Shown here in pieces: positions 1 to 4,077 of a stretch of DNA of 6,202 bases. Under the pieces are notes generated by a model that made no database searches, was not told where the DNA came from, and was given only the letters and a program-made list of their open reading frames with translations. Each line of letters starts with the position of its first letter. Position 1 is the first letter of the stretch. The position numbers and the translations under genes are program-made. The DNA is from Candidatus Poribacteria bacterium (GTDB taxonomy: Bacteria; Poribacteria; WGA-4E; DTYX01): the NCBI GenBank assembly GCA_012961655.1, contig DTYX01000174.1, positions 1 through 6,202 of the forward strand, written 5' to 3'.

Positions 1-20
1 ACGCCCTGTCGCAGACCGAC

Positions 21-43
21 AGCGGGCTTTAGTCCGCTTTTTT
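21..43 (+). terminator. Rho-independent terminator upstream of fliF
   Basis: AGCGGG (21-26) pairs with TCCGCT (33-38), with five Watson-Crick pairs plus one G-U and a six-base loop, and an unbroken run of T follows (39-43). This is the standard intrinsic terminator shape. It most likely ends transcription of a gene lying left of the window, so fliF would need its own promoter or readthrough. A competing hairpin, CTGTCG (6-11) with CGACAG (17-22), shares bases 21-22 with the terminator stem. Confidence 0.7.
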
Positions 44-51
44 CGATTTAG

Positions 52-71
52 CGTGATGATTAATCATAACG
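52..71. promoter_or_regulatory. 20-bp near-perfect palindrome, candidate operator before fliF
   Basis: The core ATGATTAATCAT (56-67) is a perfect 12-bp palindrome. The symmetry extends outward through CGT (52-54) and ACG (69-71), with only the 55/68 pair mismatched, so 18 of 20 bases are symmetric. It lies between the terminator and the fliF start, about 23 bp before the ATG, where a dimeric regulator would be expected to bind. No convincing sigma-70, sigma-28 or sigma-54 promoter is visible beside it. The operator role is inferred from symmetry and position only. Confidence 0.4.
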
Positions 72-94
72 TCAAGGATTTGTAAACTGGAATA

Positions 95-1699
95 ATGCTA
101 AGCTCTTTTTCAGAACTGAAAACAGATATAAATGGCTTATGGGGCCGCCTCTCATTGATGCAAAAGGTCATCTTTTCTGGCGTGTCTATATCAGTGCCAA
201 TTATTCTCGTCATTGTAATGCTCTACTATCGCCCTGATTACCAAGTCTTATTTCGCAATCTTGAGCCTGATGATGTCGTTACGATTGAGAATAAATTGAG
301 CAGCGCTTCAATCCCCAGCAAACAGGGAGAGGATGGCAAGAGCATCTTAGTCCCGGCTAAAAATGTCCATAAATCCCGTCTGCTTTTAGCTAGCCAGGGA
401 CTGCCACGCAAAAAATCGAAGGGGTATGGTCTATTTGATGAACAGAAGTTAGGTGCGACTGAGTTTGAACAGCAGATAAATTATCAAAGGGCGCTGCAAA
501 ATGAACTGGCGCGCTCGATTATGGAAATAGAAGGTATAATTGCAGCCAGAGTTCATCTTTCAATCCCGAAACCCACTCTTTTTACCGAGAGACAAAAGCC
601 AACAAAAGCATCTGTGCTTCTTTCACTACATTCACCTGCGAGTGTGAAGGCAAAACAGATTGATGGAATAATTCACCTTGTCGCCTGGGCGGTAGAGGGT
701 TTGGAGCCGGAAAATGTCGCGGTAATTGATTCTTCCACAGGGCGCACCCTTTCCCAAAAGAAAAGGTATGATGCAATGGGGGGACTAACCAATGAACAGT
801 TGGAATATCAATGGACTTTAGAGGAACGATACGAAGAGCGAGTTGTGAGTATGCTTCAAAAAGCTTATAGTGACCCCAATACCCCTGAACAAGTTATCGC
901 GGTAGCCAAAGTTACGGTTGAGGTGGATTTTGATACTCAGGAAACCACTGAAGAAAAATATGACCCAGAGACCATAATTTCTGAGGAGACTATGATAACT
1001 GAGACCGCAGATAGTCTGCCACAAACGGGGACGGCAAATAGTCCACCACAAGCTGTGGGAGGAATCCCTGGCACGCCTTCCAACGTGACGCCATCGGCGC
1101 AAACGATTATCAGCAATCAGCCAGCAAAATATACCAGACAAGATACTACCAGAAGTTACAAGGTGAGTAAAACCGTATCACGTAGAATAACTAAACCAAA
1201 ATTGACCCGACTTTCTGCGGCGGTCATGGTAAATGACAAAATTCAAGCGCCACTGCCAGACCTTGAGCGCCTCGTCAAAAGCGCCGTCGGATATGATGTT
1301 TCAAGAAATGATCAAGTTGAAGTTGTGCGCACATCTTTCTTCGTGCCAAAACCGATTACTCTACCGAAGCCGCCCATCTGGGACAAAGTTGTTGAAATCT
1401 TGAGGTATCCGATAGTTATCGTTCTTGTAATAATCATCGGTCTATTTCTGCTGATGTACACTTTCCTGAGAACCTCAAGAATGCGAGAACTGCCATTAGA
1501 GAAGGAAACACCAGCTCTCTCTGCTGCCGAAGCGGAGGAGGAAAAACTTCTAGCGCTTGAATCCGAAGAAAGAAAGCAAAAAGCGCTTGCGGCAGAAGAG
1601 GCGCGAAAACAGATTCGAGAAGATCTTATCGAGGTCGCTGAAAAGCAACCAGAAGTGATTGAGAATCTCATCAGATACTGGTTGGAGAACGAGACTTAA
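95..1699 (+). CDS. fliF: Flagellar MS-ring protein FliF
   Basis: FliF polymerises in the inner membrane into the MS ring, the base on which the rotor, rod and export apparatus are built. The protein is 534 aa, within the usual range for the family. A short cytoplasmic N-terminus leads to a first membrane helix (about 25-45). The conserved YscJ/FliF ring-building region follows, with YQVLFRNL, the LLASQGLP segment, GATEFEQQINYQRALQNELAR and the AARVHLSIP segment. A ring domain ends near residue 430, interrupted by a Pro/Ser/Thr-rich stretch around 305-345. A second membrane helix lies at about 438-459. The Glu/Ala/Lys-rich cytoplasmic tail ends in EKQPEVIENLIRYWL, the typical FliG-binding end. 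The ATG at 95 fits the family start, but the ribosome binding site is weak: AAGGA at 74-78 is too distant and only TGGA lies close. It heads the operon, 137 bp before fliG. Confidence is very high. Confidence 0.97.
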   Translation: MLSSFSELKTDINGLWGRLSLMQKVIFSGVSISVPIILVIVMLYYRPDYQVLFRNLEPDDVVTIENKLSSASIPSKQGEDGKSILVPAKNVHKSRLLLASQGLPRKKSKGYGLFDEQKLGATEFEQQINYQRALQNELARSIMEIEGIIAARVHLSIPKPTLFTERQKPTKASVLLSLHSPASVKAKQIDGIIHLVAWAVEGLEPENVAVIDSSTGRTLSQKKRYDAMGGLTNEQLEYQWTLEERYEERVVSMLQKAYSDPNTPEQVIAVAKVTVEVDFDTQETTEEKYDPETIISEETMITETADSLPQTGTANSPPQAVGGIPGTPSNVTPSAQTIISNQPAKYTRQDTTRSYKVSKTVSRRITKPKLTRLSAAVMVNDKIQAPLPDLERLVKSAVGYDVSRNDQVEVVRTSFFVPKPITLPKPPIWDKVVEILRYPIVIVLVIIIGLFLLMYTFLRTSRMRELPLEKETPALSAAEAEEEKLLALESEERKQKALAAEEARKQIREDLIEVAEKQPEVIENLIRYWLENET

Positions 1700-1783
1700 G
1701 CGCGGCAGGGCTGACAAAACAGGCTTCCGCGCTGTTTGTAGCCGAATTTGCCAAAATTCGGGTTTGTTTTGTTTGTGGCGCGG
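1700..1783 (+). promoter_or_regulatory. Alternative inverted repeats in the fliF-fliG spacer
   Basis: CCGCGC at 1727-1732 can pair with GCGCGG at 1700-1705 immediately after the fliF stop, or with the identical GCGCGG at 1778-1783. In the second case it encloses the copy A hairpin. A further pairing, AAACAG (1717-1722) with CTGTTT (1732-1737), also competes. The spacer transcript could therefore fold in mutually exclusive ways, as an attenuator or a processing site that adjusts fliF to fliG levels would. A degraded mobile or repeat element is an equally good explanation. The pairings are seen directly; any function is inferred. Confidence 0.3.
1738..1762 (+). repeat. Palindromic repeat, copy A (fliF-fliG spacer)
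   Basis: CCGAATTT (1742-1749) and AAATTCGG (1754-1761) form a perfect 8-bp stem with a four-base loop, preceded by GTAG and followed by G. The reverse complement of 4104-4129 has the same layout (GTAGCCGAA, then GCCAA, then TTCGGG) and matches at 22 of 26 aligned positions with one gap. Two stem positions differ between copies, and both differences are compensated on the other arm. A T/G-rich stretch follows (about 1763-1777), so a weak terminator is possible, but the T run is broken by G and I prefer a dispersed repeat. Confidence 0.6.
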
Positions 1784-1823
1784 CTAAAAGGGGAACAGAT
1801 AATCTAACGAATCGTCCTAAGCT

Positions 1824-1829
1824 AAGGAG
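1824..1829 (+). promoter_or_regulatory. Ribosome binding site of fliG
   Basis: AAGGAG lies seven bases before the ATG at 1837. It is the strongest Shine-Dalgarno sequence in the window and fixes the fliG start, which also matches the family N-terminus (LTGKQKAAILLNILG at residues 6-20). Confidence 0.85.
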
Positions 1830-1836
1830 TAATTTT

Positions 1837-2625
1837 ATGGAGTCAGCGAATTTGACAGGTAAACAAAAGGCAGCTATCTTGTTAAACATTCTGGGGGCTG
1901 AACGCTCTAGCTTCATTCTCCAAAATTTTAATGAAGCAGAGATTGAAGCAATCATCAAAGAAATGATTACCGAGCAAACTATTAGCGGAGAGGTTACAGA
2001 ACAGATATTAGAAGAAGCTCATATCCAGATGTTCGGTGAGGAGGGTAGCAGCGTTCGCAACCAACTGCGCACCAGTGCAAGTTATGCCAAAGACTTGCTC
2101 TCTCTTTCGCTTGGGGAAGTTAAAAGTAGAGATATGATGGAGCGTCTCGGAATAGCTGAAGACAGGTACTTTGATTTCATCACAGAAAAAGATATTGACT
2201 ATTTATTAGCTTTTTTAAACAAACAACTTCCGCAGACTATTGCTCTCGTATTACTGCATCTTAAGAAAGAGGTTGCGGCAAAAGTGTTAGAGGAATTACC
2301 TAGTGAGATTCGAGCAACGGTGATTAACAGAGCTGCTTCGATTCGCAAAGTAGATATGGAGATAGTAAAAACGCTTAAGAAAACTTTGGAAGAACAATTA
2401 CAAGGCGTCAGTTCAACTTACAAATTTAGTGGCACGCTTGAGGCAGCAGAGATGCTAAAGCGAGCGGATACGAATATCAAAAATGAAATCTTAGAGGATT
2501 TGAATCAGATCGACCCACGCCTAAGGGATGAACTTGAGAGACAGATGTTCCGATTTGAGGGACTCAATTTAATTGATGACGAAGGATTACAGCTATTATT
2601 GAGAAGCCAAGGGATTGAAAACTGA
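1837..2625 (+). CDS. fliG: Flagellar motor switch protein FliG, ended early by an in-frame TGA
   Basis: FliG sits on the cytoplasmic face of the MS ring, binds FliF by its N-terminal domain and FliM by its middle domain, and takes torque from the stator through its C-terminal domain. The N-terminal domain is typical (LTGKQKAAILLNILG, residues 6-20). In the middle domain the EHPQ motif that contacts FliM reads QLPQ (130-133), followed by the conserved TIALVLLHL. The C-terminal domain begins, with FRFEGLNLIDDEGLQLLLRS just before the stop. The reading frame ends at TGA (2623-2625, codon 263), inside the torque domain. The same frame continues with FliG homology to 2850, and the combined length of 337 aa plus the TGA codon is normal for the family. 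As it stands this product would lack most of the torque-generating region. Family identity is certain; whether a full-length protein is made is not. Confidence 0.95.
   Translation: MESANLTGKQKAAILLNILGAERSSFILQNFNEAEIEAIIKEMITEQTISGEVTEQILEEAHIQMFGEEGSSVRNQLRTSASYAKDLLSLSLGEVKSRDMMERLGIAEDRYFDFITEKDIDYLLAFLNKQLPQTIALVLLHLKKEVAAKVLEELPSEIRATVINRAASIRKVDMEIVKTLKKTLEEQLQGVSSTYKFSGTLEAAEMLKRADTNIKNEILEDLNQIDPRLRDELERQMFRFEGLNLIDDEGLQLLLRSQGIEN
2623..2625 (+). other. In-frame TGA inside fliG
   Basis: The frame from 1837 reads RSQGIEN, TGA, then DLAYAMK without any shift. In the FliG family this position precedes the conserved D/E-L-A-x-A-L/M-K segment and is often a charged or polar residue. CGA or AGA (Arg) is one substitution away. 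Candidate explanations are a nonsense mutation, a base-calling error, or readthrough. No other reading frame in the window contains an internal TGA, so genome-wide reassignment is unlikely. Confidence 0.9.
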
Positions 2626-2640
2626 GATCTAGCTTATGCG

Positions 2641-2850
2641 ATGAAGAGTTGTCTTCCAAAGTTGAAAGAACGAATTTTGAGTAACTTGCCGCCTAACAGA
2701 AGAGAAGATGTAGAATACGAAATGGAAACTCTAGGACGCGTGCGACTATGGAAAGTGGAACAAGCGCAACAGCAGATCTTAGAGGTGGTTAGGACATTAG
2801 TAGACCAAGGAGAAATCGTTCTGGAAGAAGAAGGTGGTTACATTGAGTAA
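2641..2850 (+). pseudogene. fliG: C-terminal fragment of FliG (downstream of the in-frame TGA)
   Basis: This 69-aa stretch is in the same frame as the upstream fliG and matches the end of the FliG torque domain: KERILSNLPPNRREDVEYEM, then LGRVRLWKVEQAQQQI, then DQGEIVLEE. These correspond to the family pattern of an N-M-S-like helix, G-P-V-R-L, V-E-x-A-Q-Q and G-E-I-V. FliG homology actually starts at 2626 (DLAYAMK). The ATG at 2641 lacks a visible Shine-Dalgarno, so efficient separate initiation is doubtful. Translation by coupling from the stop 15 bases upstream is possible. The fragment ends at TAA 2848-2850 and overlaps the fliH start. It is best read as the separated end of one fliG gene, not as an independent gene. 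Confidence 0.85.
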
Positions 2851-3598
2851 TATTATAGATAATCGAAAACCGGCGAATGTGGAACATCTTAACGAAGATG
2901 GGATGGCAGTTCAAGGTCGAGCGAAGCTAATGAACACAAAACCACAAGCAGTACAGTGTATCTCCCTTAAACAGTTGCGCGCTTATTCCCTTGAACCTGA
3001 TATTCACGCCCTTGTTAAGGATGCAAAAAGACAACTGCTCGAAGCTGAACGGGAAGCAACATCGATTTTAGAAGAAGCAAGAAAGCAAGCTGAAGGTCTC
3101 AAAAATGAAGCGGTTGAAAAAGGATATCAAGAAGGTTTTGCCCAAGGAGAGAAAGCAGGCAAGATAAAAGTTCAGGAAGAGAACGATTCTCTTAGAAAAG
3201 TTTTGGAAAATGCCATAGAAGAGGTATCCGCCTTAAAATCAAGCATCCTCAAAGATATGGAAGCAGAAATTATAAAATTGACCCTGATGTTAGCTGAAAA
3301 GTTGCTCCTCAATTCATTAGAGATTCATCCGGAGGCTGTCGCAAACATAATTAAGAATTTAATCCAAGGTGTTCAAGATGAAGAGGAAATTAAGATCTTA
3401 GTCAATCCTTCGATCCTGCCGCTATTAGAAGAATACCAACACCAGTTTATAGACCTCATTAAATCCTCCGGTAAATTAAAAATTGAGGGCGATGAAAAAA
3501 TATCAGAAGGGGGCTGCCTGATAGTAACTGATACAAAAATATTGGATGCGCAAATTGAAACCAGAATTTTAGAGGCGGCTAAAACACTATTAGGGTAG
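2834..3598 (+). CDS. fliH: Flagellar assembly protein FliH
   Basis: FliH binds the export ATPase FliI, restrains its activity and tethers it to the C-ring. The 254-aa protein has a poorly conserved N-terminal segment, then a long charged helix (about 55-150) carrying the family's GxxxG-type stretch (KGYQEGFAQGEKAGK, about 96-110). The C-terminal domain (about 150-254) shows EAEIIKLTLMLAEKLL, then IKILVNPSILPLLEEY, then GGCLIVTDTKILDAQIETRI, which are characteristic of FliH and its V-ATPase E-subunit-like fold. The start is uncertain. GTG at 2834 has GGAAG six bases upstream. TTG at 2843, with AGGTGG five bases upstream, would give a protein starting MSNII and is equally plausible. Both overlap the end of fliG, so translation is probably coupled. 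fliI does not follow it, which is unusual. Confidence 0.9.
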   Translation: MVTLSNIIDNRKPANVEHLNEDGMAVQGRAKLMNTKPQAVQCISLKQLRAYSLEPDIHALVKDAKRQLLEAEREATSILEEARKQAEGLKNEAVEKGYQEGFAQGEKAGKIKVQEENDSLRKVLENAIEEVSALKSSILKDMEAEIIKLTLMLAEKLLLNSLEIHPEAVANIIKNLIQGVQDEEEIKILVNPSILPLLEEYQHQFIDLIKSSGKLKIEGDEKISEGGCLIVTDTKILDAQIETRILEAAKTLLG

Positions 3599-3600
3599 AC

Positions 3601-3622
3601 CCCGTTAGACTTCGGCTACGGG
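3601..3622 (-). repeat. Palindromic repeat, degenerate copy C (fliH-fliJ spacer)
   Basis: GACTTCGGCTAC at 3608-3619 is identical to 4118-4129, one arm of copy B. The second arm is missing or reduced. Instead, CCCG (3601-3604) and TAG (3606-3608) pair with CTA (3616-3618) and CGGG (3619-3622), with one bulged T, to make a smaller hairpin. The element fills nearly the whole 31-bp spacer between fliH and fliJ, where fliI would normally be. A 12-base match alone is modest evidence, but its placement at a gene junction like copies A and B supports common origin. Confidence 0.45.
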
Positions 3623-3623
3623 A
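3620..3623 (+). promoter_or_regulatory. Weak ribosome binding site of fliJ inside a hairpin arm
   Basis: GGGA lies six bases before the fliJ ATG and is the only plausible Shine-Dalgarno there. Its GGG is paired with CCC of 3601-3603 in the small hairpin that begins three bases after the fliH stop. Ribosomes finishing fliH would melt that hairpin, so fliJ translation may depend on fliH translation. The pairing is seen; the coupling is inferred. Confidence 0.35.
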
Positions 3624-3629
3624 CTCACC

Positions 3630-4073
3630 ATGAAAAAATATCGCTTTAAATTGGAAACTTTGCTGAAATATCGAACATCAATAGAGGATATCAAAAGTTT
3701 GGAGTTGGCTGATGCGATACGGAAATATGAAAATCAACAAAGGTATATTAATCAACTAAAATCTGAGCGGGGAAACTGTCAGAAGGATTTCTCGGTAGAA
3801 CAATCGCACGGAATCTCTGCTAGCCAGATGACCTTTTACACGAACTATATAGAAGAACTTGACGCCAAAATCAGAGATGACACCACTACTCTCAAAGCGT
3901 TGCATGAACAGGTAGAGAAAAAGCGTCAGGATTTTTTAGAAGCTAGAAAACAACGAAGAGTGGTAGAAGAGTTGAAATCTTCCGATTTTGCGCGTTATCT
4001 TAAGGAAATGACTCGTTTAGAACAACTATTTATAGATGAAATAGCGTCCAACCAATTCGGAATTCGGAATTAA
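3630..4073 (+). CDS. fliJ: Flagellar export protein FliJ
   Basis: FliJ is the small coiled-coil stalk protein that inserts into the FliI hexamer and links it to the export gate protein FlhA. The 147-aa length is typical. The sequence opens with the family signature YRFKLETLLKYR (4-15), is almost entirely helical and highly charged, and carries the conserved late segment KKRQDFLEARKQRRVVEELK (about 97-116). The ATG at 3630 fits the family N-terminus. It follows fliH by 31 bp. The last codons (QFGIRN) are encoded by a short tandem repeat of AATTCGG (about 4054-4070), so the extreme C-terminus may be variable. FliJ divergence is always high, so the call rests on signature, size and operon position together. 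Confidence 0.9.
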   Translation: MKKYRFKLETLLKYRTSIEDIKSLELADAIRKYENQQRYINQLKSERGNCQKDFSVEQSHGISASQMTFYTNYIEELDAKIRDDTTTLKALHEQVEKKRQDFLEARKQRRVVEELKSSDFARYLKEMTRLEQLFIDEIASNQFGIRN

Positions 4074-4077
4074 AAAG

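Noticed and set aside
2..85. Open frame from the left edge to a TAA at 83-85 as the tail of an upstream gene
   Set aside because: It runs through the terminator hairpin and the palindrome, and its translation does not resemble FliE or another flagellar protein.
818..1141. Reverse-strand frame of 107 codons within fliF
   Set aside because: It is a shadow of the well-conserved fliF coding frame with no support of its own.
1776..1793. Sigma-54 promoter resembling TGGC-N-CG ahead of fliG
   Set aside because: TGGCGCG is present, but the -12 element (TTGC) is absent at the required spacing.
1798..1803. GATAAT as a -10 box for fliG
   Set aside because: It differs from TATAAT at only one base, but no reasonable -35 element lies 16-18 bp upstream, so I do not list a promoter.
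2623..2625. TGA read as a sense codon genome-wide (Trp or Gly)
   Set aside because: More than 1,700 codons of the other genes contain no in-frame TGA, and Trp is written TGG throughout. Under a reassigned code TGA should be frequent.
2623..2670. Selenocysteine insertion at the fliG TGA
   Set aside because: No convincing SECIS-like hairpin is visible just downstream, and FliG has no catalytic cysteine position there.
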